A DNA stretch of 64,000 nucleotides from Campanula takesimana (lineage: Eukaryota; Streptophyta; Magnoliopsida; Asterales; Campanulaceae). Below are positions 33,586-43,348 of the stretch, piece after piece. The first letter of the stretch is position 1. Each line of letters starts with the position of its first letter. The stretch spans positions 930,001 to 994,000 of the forward strand of contig JAOWBW010000044.1 in NCBI GenBank assembly GCA_026119855.1, written 5' to 3'. Under the pieces are notes generated by a model, which made no database searches, was not told the origin of the DNA, and saw nothing but the letters and a program-made list of their open reading frames with translations. Position numbers and translations under genes: made by a program.

Positions 33586-34696
33586 CTAAATGATATCTAC
33601 CTTATTACTATCCGTTACGAGAAATCCATATCTCTCGGGCTCGGATCGTAACCTACTAGATCTGTGAGTTGCTTGTGTATTTTGAACAGGTTCCACAACT
33701 CCTTGTGGTTCTTGTTCTTGTTCCACTATTGGTTCAACGTTATTTTCTGGGTCTCGAATTTCTTCAAGATTTATTTTACTCCCACTGATTTCTTTGGAGA
33801 GAAACCCTTTCTCTAGAAAGACACCAGTTCGGGCAACAAACACTTTGTTGTCCTCACGGTTGTAAAAGTAATATCCTCTAGTTTCCTTAGGATATCCCAC
33901 GAAAATACATTTATCAGATTTGTGTGCAAGTTTGTCTGAGACAAGTCTTTTGACAAAAGCTTCACAACCCCAAATCTTCATGAAAGATAAACAAGTTTTC
34001 TTTCCGCTCCACATCTCATATGGAGTCTTTTGAACCGATTTAGTTGGAACACGATTTAGTGTGAAAGCAGCGGTTTCTAGAGCGTAACCCCAAAATGATA
34101 TTGGAAGATCAACTTGACTCATCATTGATCGAAGCATGTCTAACAAAGTCCGATTTCTCCTCTCGGACACACCATTCCATTGTGGTGTTCCGGGTGGAGT
34201 CAATTGTGAAACTATTCCACAATTCTTTAGATGATCATCAAATTCTTGACTTAAGTATTCTCCACCACGATCTGATCGAAGTGCTTTAATACTTTTGCCA
34301 AGTTGTTTTTCTACTTCATTTTGAAATATTCTAAATATCTCAAACGCTTCACTCTTATGTTTCATTAGGTAAACATACCCAAATCTACTATAATCATCAG
34401 TGAAGGTTATGAAGTATTGAAATCCTCCCCTAGCATTGCTACTTAATGGTCCGCATACATCGGAATGTATCAACCCCAATAAGTCGCTTGCCCTTTCACC
34501 CATCTTGGTAAAAGGTGTCTTAGTCATTTTTCCAAGAAGACACGACTCACAAGTATCATATGACTCTACGTCACATGAACCCAAAAGTCCGTCCCCATGG
34601 AGTTTTGAGATACGCTTCTCATTAATATGACCGAGACGGCAATGCCACAAATAAGTATGATTTACATCATTAGGTTTAGATTTCTTATTTACATGA
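33586..34696 (-). pseudogene. copia-2 integrase
   Basis: LWHCRLGHINEKRISKLH and CESCLLGKMTKTPF give the H-H-C-C zinc-binding part; catalytic residues are IHSDVCGPL (D), RSDRGGEYLS (D) and WNGVSERRNRTLLDM (E), all intact, followed by WGCEAFVK and the GYYFYN region. A TAG at 33586-33588 ends the frame; in the same frame RT continues ten codons later. The 5' side is cut at about 34696. Confidence 0.9.
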
Positions 34697-34704
34697 TAGA
34701 CAAT

Positions 34705-36308
34705 TCAAAGAGGTCACTTTATACTATCTTCCTAGAGATAAGAACCGCTTAGCAGACTCGCTAGCCATGCTAGCATCACTTGTTGAAATTCCCGAATGGA
34801 CTCAGGTTAAAACCTTCAAAGTCATGAGGCGAGCGACTCTTGCTTACTACTCTATCATAGACCTGCACGACTACAAAGAAGAGTGTAACTCGGTGAATAC
34901 CTTGGATGATAAACCTTGGTATTATGATGTATCGCGTTTCCTCCTAGACGGAACATTCCCATCAGATGCATCACCTAAAGCGAAGATAGCCCTCAAACGG
35001 TTTGCCACTCAATTCATTATTATAGGTGAACGCCTCTACAAGAAACACCAAGAGCAGTGTCTACTCTCTGCCGATGATCATGAAGCCATAGAAATCATGG
35101 ACCAAGTCCATCAAGGAGTCTGTGGAACCCACATGAATGGCAATATGCCAGCAAAGAAAATCATCCGACTAGGGTACTATTGGGCTACAATGGAAGCGGA
35201 CTGCACCAACATGGTTAAGAAATGCCACAAGTGCCAGATACACGCCAACTTACAACACGCACCACCATCCGTGTTATACCCCATGAATGGCAATATGCCA
35301 GCAAAGAAAATCATCCGACTAGGGTACTATTGGGCTACAATGGAAGCGGACTGCACCAACATGGTTAAGAAATGCCACAAGTGCCAGATACACGCCAACT
35401 TACAACACGCACCACCATCCGTGTTATACCCCATGACATCCCCTTGGCCATTTTCTACATGGGGAATAGACGTCATTGGCAAAGTCTCACCGATAGGTCA
35501 TAATGGGCACTCATTCGTATTAGTTTCCGTTGACTACTTTACTAAATGGATCGAGGCTCAATCCTACAAAGTTTTGAATGCCAGAAAGGTGGCTGAGTTC
35601 ATTAAGACCAACATCATATGCCGATATAGGGTACCTCATGAGATGATATCTGACAATGGCACGCACTTTGAGAAAGAATGTGACCAACTACTTGCAGAGT
35701 ACAAAATAGAGAGACATCAGTCATCACCGTACCGACCACAAACTAATGGAGCAGTCGAAGGTGCTAACAAGACCATTGAGACCATCATTAGGAAAATATC
35801 TAAGACTGGCAAAGACTGGCCCGACAAGCTACCTTTTGCACTCTGGGGCTACCGTACTTCAATCCGTACAGCCACCGGTGAAACTCCATACGCCCTAGCC
35901 TATGGGATGGAAGCAGTATTACCAATCGAATTTGAAGTACCATCACTAAGGGTTCTCCTAGAAAACCAAGTGAATGAAGTCGCATGGTTAGACAGCTGTT
36001 ATGAACAACTAGCCCTGCTAGATGAACGACGACTTTGAGCCGCCGAGCATATCCAAGCGTATCAACGAAGAATGGCCCGAGCATTTAATAAGAAAGTCAA
36101 GTCCAGAAACATCAAAGAAGGAGACCTTGTCCTACATGAACATCATCCTGGACCATTCAACCCTATGGGAAAGTGGGGACCAAGATGGATAGGCCCCTAC
36201 ATAGTCAAGAAGGTATTCTCCGGAGGAGCGGTACAACTTGCAGACCTAGATGGAGATCAACTGCCGAAGCCCGTCAACATGGAGAAGCTAAAGAAGTACT
36301 ATACATAA
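34705..36308 (+). pseudogene. Tat-D pol fragment: RNase H end and integrase
   Basis: Begins inside RNase H (TLYYLPRDKNRLADSLAMLASL) and runs through integrase: zinc-binding HQGVCGTHMNG...CHKCQIHA (this part is duplicated), catalytic SVDYFTKWIEA (D), ISDNGTHFEKE (D), TNGAVEGANKTIETI (E), WGYRTSIRTATGETPYALAYGMEAVLP and the end GPRWIGPYIVKKVFSGGAVQLADLDG, KLKKYYT. One TGA at 36036-36038 interrupts an otherwise open frame of about 530 codons. Catalytic residues are better preserved than in Tat-A. No LTR for this copy is seen; Tek-P cuts it at 36783. Confidence 0.92.
35132..35431 (+). repeat. exact 150-bp tandem duplication in Tat-D integrase
   Basis: 35132-35281 is repeated at 35282-35431 with no difference that I can see. 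The unit is 50 codons, in frame, and covers most of the HHCC zinc-binding module (MNGNMPAKKIIRLGYYW ... CHKCQIHANLQHA). Confidence 0.93.
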
Positions 36309-36321
36309 GTCTATCCCCTAT

Positions 36322-36445
36322 TTAAAAAAAAAAAAAAGGAAAGCTCGCTAGGGTGAAAACCCGCAAGGGCGGCCTAGGCAAAAGTTAGAGCAGAGAGCAC
36401 GAGAAAAGAAGCCCGCTAGATTGAAAACATGAAAGGGCGGTCTAG
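36322..36445 (+). ncRNA. stem-loops H1 and H2 with A-tract, Tat-D copy
   Basis: A-tract 36323-36337; H1 CTAGG 36348-36352/CCTAG 36373-36377 with AAACCCGCAAGGGCGG inside; H2 CTAGA 36416-36420/TCTAG 36441-36445 with ACATGAAAGGGCGG. The stems are complementary in both, with G-C in H1 replaced by A-T in H2. Confidence 0.72.
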
Positions 36446-36463
36446 GCAAAAATCAGGGTGTGC

Positions 36464-36467
<4 letters not shown>

Positions 36468-36508
<41 letters not shown>
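36468..36508. repeat. (TA)n microsatellite
   Basis: About 20 TA units, at the place where the other Tat copies have the second A-tract between H2 and PK. Confidence 0.95.
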
Positions 36509-36511
<3 letters not shown>

Positions 36512-36599
36512 AAATAGGGGACAGTCTCGTACAAGACACCTATGTCCCGTACGAGACATGTCAGTTAGCAAACATATTTTTCTCTTCCCTAAACAAGAA

Positions 36600-36667
36600 C
36601 TACGATGACCTGAGCTCCTTATTTAATTGATGTAAAAAGAGAACGTAGGCAGCCTTTTGGTCCGGTC
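36600..36667 (+). ncRNA. predicted structured element PK, copy D
   Basis: CTACG 36600-36604/CGTAG (P1) intact, GACC/GGTC (P3) intact, CC-TTTT-GG (P4), while P2 is enlarged and weak (CTCCTT...AAAGAG). Followed by degenerate Tat 3' sequence up to the Tek-P insertion at 36784. Confidence 0.65.
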
Positions 36668-37110
36668 TATTCAATAAATAAAATCAAAATCTTGTCTTCT
36701 TATTAATTGAATGCATTTCAAGAAAGCAATAAGAAAATTTCTAACATGAATACCAACTTTCAAAAGAAAATAAATAAAATACTTGTCACGACCCGAAAAA
36801 CCGTCTCTATTTTATTATTAAATAATTAATTATTTATTTATTTGATTATTTATTTATGTGCGCATTTTATATCTCATAATATTAATTTGTGTCTAGCATT
36901 ATTTGGTTGATATTGTGTTAAGTGGGTAGTAGGGAATTATTGGTTAGAGGGGTTATTTGGGTTATGTGTTAGTAGGGCATGAGGGGGCCTAAGTGTAAGT
37001 TTTTAAAATTTGATTAACTACTCCCTCCCTACTCTTCCTTCTCCCTCACTCTCAGCTTCACCCTACTCTCATCTCCCTGTATATCTCTTTCTCTCTCTCT
37101 TCCATGGAAA

Positions 37111-37267
37111 AAGGTAAGAAAATTCCCCTCCTTCTTCCTTCATTTTGTTCATCTTCCTCTCATCTTTTCTTAGTTCTCATTTTATGAAATTTGTTTAGAT
37201 CGTTGATAGGATCGTGTAGAGCCAAAAATATTCGAATTCCGTCATCTTTCATAAATTCAGGTAAGTT
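37111..37267 (+). promoter_or_regulatory. two conserved splice-donor-like sites in Tek-P LTR
   Basis: AAG|GTAAGA at 37113/37114 and CAG|GTAAGTT at 37260/37261, the second a perfect plant donor consensus. Both are conserved in the 3' LTR (56245/56246 and 56392/56393) and in the two minus-strand Tekay LTRs (for example CAG|GTAAGTT near 8625). With the acceptor at 51390 they define a candidate 5'-UTR intron. Confidence 0.55.
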
Positions 37268-37578
37268 GCTTTTCCCCCATTTTTATGCTAAAATATTCAT
37301 CTTTAGTTTATGTAATGCTTTAGTTCATATATATGTCTTTTTGGTTGAGTTTGGGATTTATTTGTATTTTTGTTCATCTTTTGTGATTTTTGAGAATGTT
37401 GGGATCAAATCTTGGTTTTGGTTGTTAATGATGTTATATGAGTTATTTTAGACTCATAAGTTGTTCTAGTACCTTATTATACTTGTTAGATGTGTTGGAT
37501 TTTGGTTTGGTTTTGGTTGGGGTTGAGTTTTGGATGAAACCCAGGTAAACTTACCGAATTCCGACAGTCAGGGCTCGT

Positions 37579-37760
37579 GGGCGACCGCCCATGATTGGTT
37601 TCGGCGACCGCCCATGAGATCAGTTCGTCCTGAATGTTGGAGTCAGGGTTTTTGGGCGACCGCCCATTAATGGGTTGGGCGACCGCCCATGGAGTCAGTC
37701 TGATGGGTTGTGGGCTAGTGGTTTTGGGTGACCGCCCGGGCTGGTTATGGGCGACCGCCC
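37579..37760 (+). repeat. phased GC palindrome array in Tek-P 5' LTR (six copies)
   Basis: GGGCGACCGCCC (GGGCG-AC-CGCCC, some with one change) starts at 37579, 37602, 37654, 37677, 37726, 37749. Spacings 23, 52, 23, 49, 23: three pairs, each with 23 bp between members. The 3' LTR repeats the pattern at 56711, 56734, 56786, 56809, 56858 and 56881. Confidence 0.92.
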
Positions 37761-38102
37761 ATAGCAGCTGATCTGAGTATCTTTGTTTTTAATTGTTTTT
37801 GAAATCAAGCTTAGTCTAGGCTCGGGTACGACTCTAATTAATTTAATTAGACATTGTGGGATACTCTAGTGTTGAAAATGGTTCCTTCGTGAACAAATGT
37901 GTTATGGGATTTGATTAATTATTATTTGGAAATGGTTGAGCACTTTATTATCTGTGATCGGTTTTATTTCATCTTCTTGGTGATTTATTTGGAATGGTTC
38001 CCTACTTTGGAATCATGAGTTGTTTATTTAAGCTAGTATTTATTACTTGGCATTTATTTGAAAGTCCAGCTGGTATATGTGGTTGTGTCAGGCGATGGGA
38101 AT

Positions 38103-38135
38103 ATTATAATGGCTCCGAGCCAAGTCCATTATAAT
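38103..38135 (+). other. conserved Tekay LTR stem-loop, Tek-P 5' LTR
   Basis: ATTATAATGG (38103-38112) and CCATTATAAT (38126-38135), perfect 10-bp inverted repeat with a 13-base loop containing GCCAAGT. Confidence 0.8.
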
Positions 38136-38543
38136 GTGACCATTGTTTTGCCCTTATTTTCCTCTTCCAGATTGGCCTTGGTTGAGATGAGCTAGCTCCC
38201 TTTGGTGAGTATCTAGCTAGTTGGTTTCGGGTATGACTTTGTGTCATTTCCCCTGTCCTTTGTGACATGTTACATTGGTTCTTGTTTCCGGTACCGGGGT
38301 TCTCTCTTCAGCTTTTATGCTACCATGAAGATGTTGATTGGTTGATTGTTGAAGCTGCGCAGCGATCTTTTATTTGGTTCTATCAGTTGGGAAACCTTGG
38401 CTAATATCCTTTGTTATTTGTTTATTTCCGCTGCTATCTGTTAACTGCTATTGCTATGTGCTATATGTGATTTATTATTGTTTATTGCATTATAGCATGT
38501 CATGTAGTTGCATTAGTAACTTGTTGAGATTTATCTCACCCCC

Positions 38544-39555
38544 TGTAGACACCCCGCCTTGGACCGCTCACCCCGATTTCACATTTGATCTTGTGTTTCT
38601 CCCCATTTTAAGTGTTTCTCGTTAGTTTCTGTCACTTCCGTTAAGTTCCTGACTGACTTCGTTAAGTCCAGGGACTAAACTGAATAACAGGGCTGACTTT
38701 CTAGTCCATTCTGTCAAAATTTCCTTCTCTAAGTCGCGCGCCTCCGACAGGAAGAGCCAGGCGCGCGCGCCTCCCGCCCCCAAATCAGGAAGCGCGCGCC
38801 TCTGGGCGTCAGTTACAGATTTCTGGCCAGGATTCTCTCCCTTGCTCAATTTACAGGATTTTGCCCGGGAAGGATTTCTTGGTGACTGAGTTTTGGCACC
38901 AAAAACACCTCTCTTTCACCTATAAAAACCTCTCTTTACCTCCATTTTCAAGGACCAAAAAACCTTAGACCTTGGACCTTGGATCTTTTACTCAAAAATC
39001 TTAAATTCTCAACAAAGAAGCCAAATTTCTTACCTTCAAGGCATTTCCAAAGGCATTCATCAAGAAGTGTTTGAAGTCTCTCGAAGACTAGGTAAAAACC
39101 ATTTCCTTCCTCTTCTCGACTTCATCTCTTTTCTCTTTCTTTTTGTTTTATCAAAGTGCAATCACCCAAATCATTTTGGGACATGACTCTAATGATCACC
39201 TCATCTCATTGAGGTTGGTTAAGGAGTTATCTCCTACATTCCAAACTCCATTTTAAACCCCTTTTTATTATTTAAATAAGAAGAACGTTTATCATTCATG
39301 TAGATTTTGATCAAGCAAGACCAATTTTAGTTGGGCGAGATGGGTGTTTCAGTACTTCCCATCTCGTAATCTAACCCCCGAACCTCAAAACAAAGAATCT
39401 CTATTTTCGTAATCAAACTTAGGCTATTATCAATAGGTTTTTCTTATGTTCCTCAAAACATAGGTGGCGACTCTAAACAATCTAAAACAAGTTAGACATC
39501 CTAGGATAATTCACCGCTCTAGCCTAAAAGCCGTGGTTCCCCCGGGGTATCTACA
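38544..39555 (+). repeat. 5' LTR of Tat-A
   Basis: 1012 bp, TGTAGACACCCC to GGGTATCTACA. It has a GC motif triplet at 38736-38804 and, 84 bases before its end, a copy of the primer-site word TGGCGACTC (39464-39472). Confidence 0.95.
38735..38804 (+). repeat. 29-bp phased GC motif triplet in Tat-A LTR
   Basis: GCGCGCCTC-type words start at 38736, 38765 and 38794, exactly 29 bp apart. The 3' LTR has them at 50085, 50114 and 50143, also 29 apart. Each is embedded in a run of alternating GC. Confidence 0.85.
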
Positions 39556-39556
39556 C

Positions 39557-39575
39557 TGGCGACTCCGCTGGGGAC
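39557..39575 (+). promoter_or_regulatory. Tat-A primer binding site, tRNA-Arg-like
   Basis: TGGCGACTCCGCTGGGGAC one base after the LTR. See the equivalent site of Tat-C at 16475-16494. Confidence 0.88.
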
Positions 39576-40924
39576 TATTTGAGGGTTAAACTTGCATCTG
39601 ATCAGAATCTACATCTTTTCTGGGCATTCTGGTTCCTGATGGGGGAGGCGCGCGCTTCTGGCCTCTTCAGCCTAAGGCGCGCGCATCCCGCATCAAGGAC
39701 CAGAATCGCCCGCTTCTTCATGTTCTTCATCTTCTTCTTCTGCTATTCTGCACTAATCATTTCTGCAGGGGTTACAATATGAACATAGGACCAGGGCAAT
39801 CCCCTGAGTCCAAAATCTGATAATCTGACAGGTGTGACCAGAAGCGCGCGCCTCCTAATAGCATTGCGCCATGCGCGCGCGTCCCGTATCAACACTCAGA
39901 GGCGCACGCTTCTGGGTTGGTTCCCAGAACAGAAACAGGTTTCAGTGACTGAGCAGAATAGTGGGGTATGGGCACAGTTGCCTGCATCAGAACAGAATTG
40001 AACCCTCAGACTGTTTTTATTTTATGTTTTATTTACCGGTCACACGGGTGATTCGGGAGTTGTAATTTATGTGCTTATGTGTTTGGTTTTTTTTTTTTTT
40101 CTTTCTTTCCAAAAAAAAAATAAATTTTTTTTTGTCACTTGTTAGACCTCACACTACATGCACATATTCCTATCAACTGCTCACTATCGAGTCGCACAAG
40201 TTTAACCCCAAACCCGTCGAGGCCCGTCCTAGAAAGTTTCAAGCTCCACCAGACCTTGACTCTTTCGAAGCGGTCACTCAGCCCGTGGCGTAGTTCAAGA
40301 CTACATGCCGGGTGTAACCTTTGAGCCTCATATTCAAGCCGAGCACAAACCACACAATTCTAGTTAGGGTCTAACACTCTGTGACTCAAGTAGGTTTCCG
40401 TGTACCGAGATTTCCCTAAACTAATGTCTTCAAATCATACATGCCAACTTGTTGAAACGGACGCAATAAAAATCTGTCCCCAAAAGTGGTTGTTTTGGAC
40501 GAAAATAAAAATTCGTCCCCGCATGTATGCTTTACTACATTAATTTAGTTTAATCCCGATACATGTAGGATTCACAAACGCGATGGAATCCGATGAGTAT
40601 ATGGGACCGCGAGATGGTCTATCTACTAGTGTGACGATTCCATTATTTTCTTAGAAACCCCAAAAGGGATCCATTCCCTCCGACTTATAAAAAAAAAAAA
40701 AAAAAAAAAGAGTTTTTTCTTATGTGGTTCGAGTCGTGTGCCTAACTGTGTGTTCTAAGCCTCTTCATGGACCGCAAGTGTAACTTAAGACTGACAAGGG
40801 CCTCTTCTGCAATATAGGTTCAATTGGTACTTACAGAGTCTACCGGGATTCGGCAAATCGGCTAGTCCGTGAAGAGATCACTCCAACAGCTCCTACATCA
40901 ACCTTGACCGGCAGCAGCAACACC
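39576..40924 (+). other. 5' leader of Tat-A
   Basis: Non-coding leader of about 1.3 kb. It contains more GC words with 29-bp spacing: GGCGCGCGC at 39647 and 39676, then AGCGCGCGC 39843, TGCGCGCGC 39872 and GGCGCACGC 39901. Two successive hairpins follow: GGAC 40459/GTCC 40476-40479 and GGACGAA 40497-40503/TTCGTCC 40512-40518, both with an AATAAAAA-type loop. An A-tract lies at 40688-40709. The frame before the gag ATG is open for about 20 codons, so the exact gag start is uncertain. Confidence 0.7.
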
Positions 40925-43348
40925 ATGTCTCTCGAACAGCTTTCAACCATGGTCCAAATCCTCCAAGAGCACGTCTCCACCCTTAATAAGGAGGCACAAA
41001 GCAAAGACGACATTTGGCAATCCCACCTCAACAGCCAAAGGGAGGCCCACGAGGCCGAGATGGAGCTAATGAAAGAAAAGCTCACTAACCTTGCTAAGGG
41101 GAAGAACAAGAATAATGATGATGAATTCGAATGGACCGAGGGTTTGTTCAAAAGTCCTTATGTCAACACCCGCACCAAGAAAATGGGGGAGCCGAGTTCC
41201 GAAAACAATGAGCCCAAAATGGTGGATTCTATCATGGCCTACATCGATCAAAAATTCAATGGGCTCAACATGGGGAAAGGCTCCGACACAAGCCTTTATC
41301 AATCATCCATCCTCATGAGTACTATGGCCGCTCTTCTCGATAAGTTGAAGATGCCCGACATAAGCAAATTCAAGGGCAACTCTTGTCCTATGGCTCACAT
41401 CGAGACTTATATTTGGGCAATGGTTCCGAAGAAGGTCTCCCCCAAGGTGATGGCTCAATGCTTTCCTCTCACTCTCGAGGGGGCGGCAAAAGATTGGTAT
41501 ACTACTCTCCCGCTCACTGTCCGTCTTGATTGGGACTCCGCCATGCTTGCCTTCAAGAACCAATACCAAGGCAACACCACTCACCGGCCCACAAGGTAAG
41601 AGCTCGAGAATACCACTCAAAGAGACAACGAGTCCTTCATTGACTTCACAAGGAGATGGAATGACAAACTCTCTGAAATTGTTGAGAGGCCGAACACAAA
41701 GGAGCAAATGGACATCTTTCTCAAGTGTCTCAAGATTGATCTCCGCACCCACCTAAGTGGGGCTTGCTACTCCGACTTCTCCCAAATGTATGAGGCGGGG
41801 GTATGCATGGATGACTTGCTCAAGGAGATTAAGAAGGCCACTCCTACTTACCGATACAAGGCCGCTTCCAACTCCACAAAAGAGGCCTTGGTCAACGCCG
41901 TCACTATCGATAAGGGGAATTACAAAAAGGTTCCTCCATCCCAAGGGAAGAAGTCCCGAAATGACCGTGTCTACACGCCTGTCCAAGGCATGACTCAAAC
42001 CGAAGTGTTCGAAGTCCTCAAAGCGAAGGGTCAAGTCACACCCGTGCAAGGGTACCAACCCAAGATGGTCCATCCCAATCATGCTCACCACAAATATTGT
42101 GGCTACCACCAATATAGTGGCCACACCACTGAGGATTGCTTCGTTCTCCGCAATGTCAATCAAGATCTCATAGACAAGAAAGAATTTGTAGTGACTAATG
42201 GCGAACATGTCAATGTAATAGAGATAGGAGAACTCGAGGGGACCACCCATTCAATCCCAATTGTGAATGGGGGCCCCAATGTTATGAATAAACTTGACAA
42301 TTCTTGCTATGTTGTAACTTACGATGAGGTAATGAGGGAAGTACTAAAGAATAGGAAAAAGAAGCAAGATGGGAACGTCAACATGCTAACTCGATCCGGT
42401 CGAGTCATAGCAAGCAACCCTTCCACTTCCGCACCAAGCTCCTCTTCTCAAAGGCCGCAAGCTCGCGACACTCCCAAAGATCCTCTACTTGTCCAACTCA
42501 AGAAAACTCAAGCCAACATCTCTATTTGGGACCTCATTGCATCCTCAAAGAAACACCGAGATCTTGTCATCCGCAATCTCGATGATACATCAGTTTCTCC
42601 CGATACTACTCCCGAGGACCTCACGGCAATGATCGGTCACATTCATTTTGGTAACGTCATCACCTTTGCCGATATGGACCTTCCACCATTTGGTTCCGAC
42701 CACAACGAAGCTATTTACCTCAAAGTACGAGCAAGGGGGAGGCCCATCTCAAGAGTCTTAGTGGACGGTGGTTCCGCACTCAACCTCATGCCTAGCAGAA
42801 TCATGGGCATACTGGGGCTTAAGGATTCCGATTTGAAGCCTTCTGCTCAAGTAATCCGAGGTTATGACAGCACCGCCCGTACAGTCATGGGCATGATTGA
42901 AATAGACATGGAGTTTGGGAGCATGGTCATGTCCGTTCCATTCCAAGTGCTTGACATCCCGGCCTCGTTCAACTTACTTTTGGGTCGACCATGGATTCAC
43001 AGTTCTAACGCCGTCCCGTCAACTCTCCATCAATGTGTCAAAATCCGAAATGGTGATGAAATAGTGACCGTCATGGCCGAAAACGTCACTATCCACAGAA
43101 AGGGTGAGCCCGTCCACCAAGTTCAGCATGGTTTACCAGACTCCACTCTCTCCGGCGTCTCAATCAACGCCATTGACAAAGAAGGGGGAAACGAATCATG
43201 GACCCCCAACAACCACAAATTCGTCCGCATGATGAGGAATATGGACTACTTCCCTGGTTTAGGCCTAGGGAAATATCAACAAGGAATCCTACACCCTGTG
43301 CAAATCCCATTTGTCAAGAACACATTCGGTTTGAGGTCCCTAATCTAA
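40925..43348 (+). pseudogene. Tat-A gag-protease, one in-frame stop
   Basis: Starts MSLEQLSTMVQILQEHVSTL with a coiled-coil-like segment (residues ~10-60), then the gag core (KMPDISKFKGNSCPMAHIETY, LEGAAKDWYTTLP, FTRRWNDKLSEIVERP, MDIFLKCLK), one knuckle CGYHQYSGHTTEDC, and retropepsin (VLVDGGSALNLMPSRIMG, YDSTARTVMGMIEI, LDIPASFNLLLGRPWIHSSNAVPSTLHQ). A G-patch-like tail (MRNMDYFPGLGLGKYQQG) follows at 43225-43290. A TAA at 41597-41599 is the only stop in about 800 codons. A frame change near 43330 separates it from pol. Confidence 0.92.

Larger units (their letters stand above)
30500..34700 (-). mobile_element. copia-2, truncated on its 5' side
   Basis: 3' LTR, polypurine tract, RNase H, RT, integrase, then an abrupt end at about 34700 inside the pre-integrase region. 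gag, protease, PBS and 5' LTR are missing. The far side of the break is Tat-D pol on the opposite strand, so a deletion or rearrangement joined them. It is much better preserved than copia-1. Confidence 0.88.
36784..38543 (+). repeat. 5' LTR of Tek-P, first part
   Basis: Starts TGTCACGACCCG. Split by Tat-A at 38543/50912. Compared with the 3' LTR (55912-57268) I count roughly two dozen differences in about 1.36 kb. It contains A/T-rich repeats, a CT-rich tract (37085-37101), two splice-donor-like sites, a six-member palindrome array and the Tekay stem-loop. Confidence 0.93.

Noticed and set aside
39557..39575. Possible tRNA gene fragment
   Set aside because: Only the 3'-complementary primer-site segment is present; no cloverleaf can be formed.
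43198..43330. Upstream start of the pol frame at 43198
   Set aside because: This part is out of frame with the protease/G-patch coding and is only a shadow of it; pol similarity begins after about 43330.
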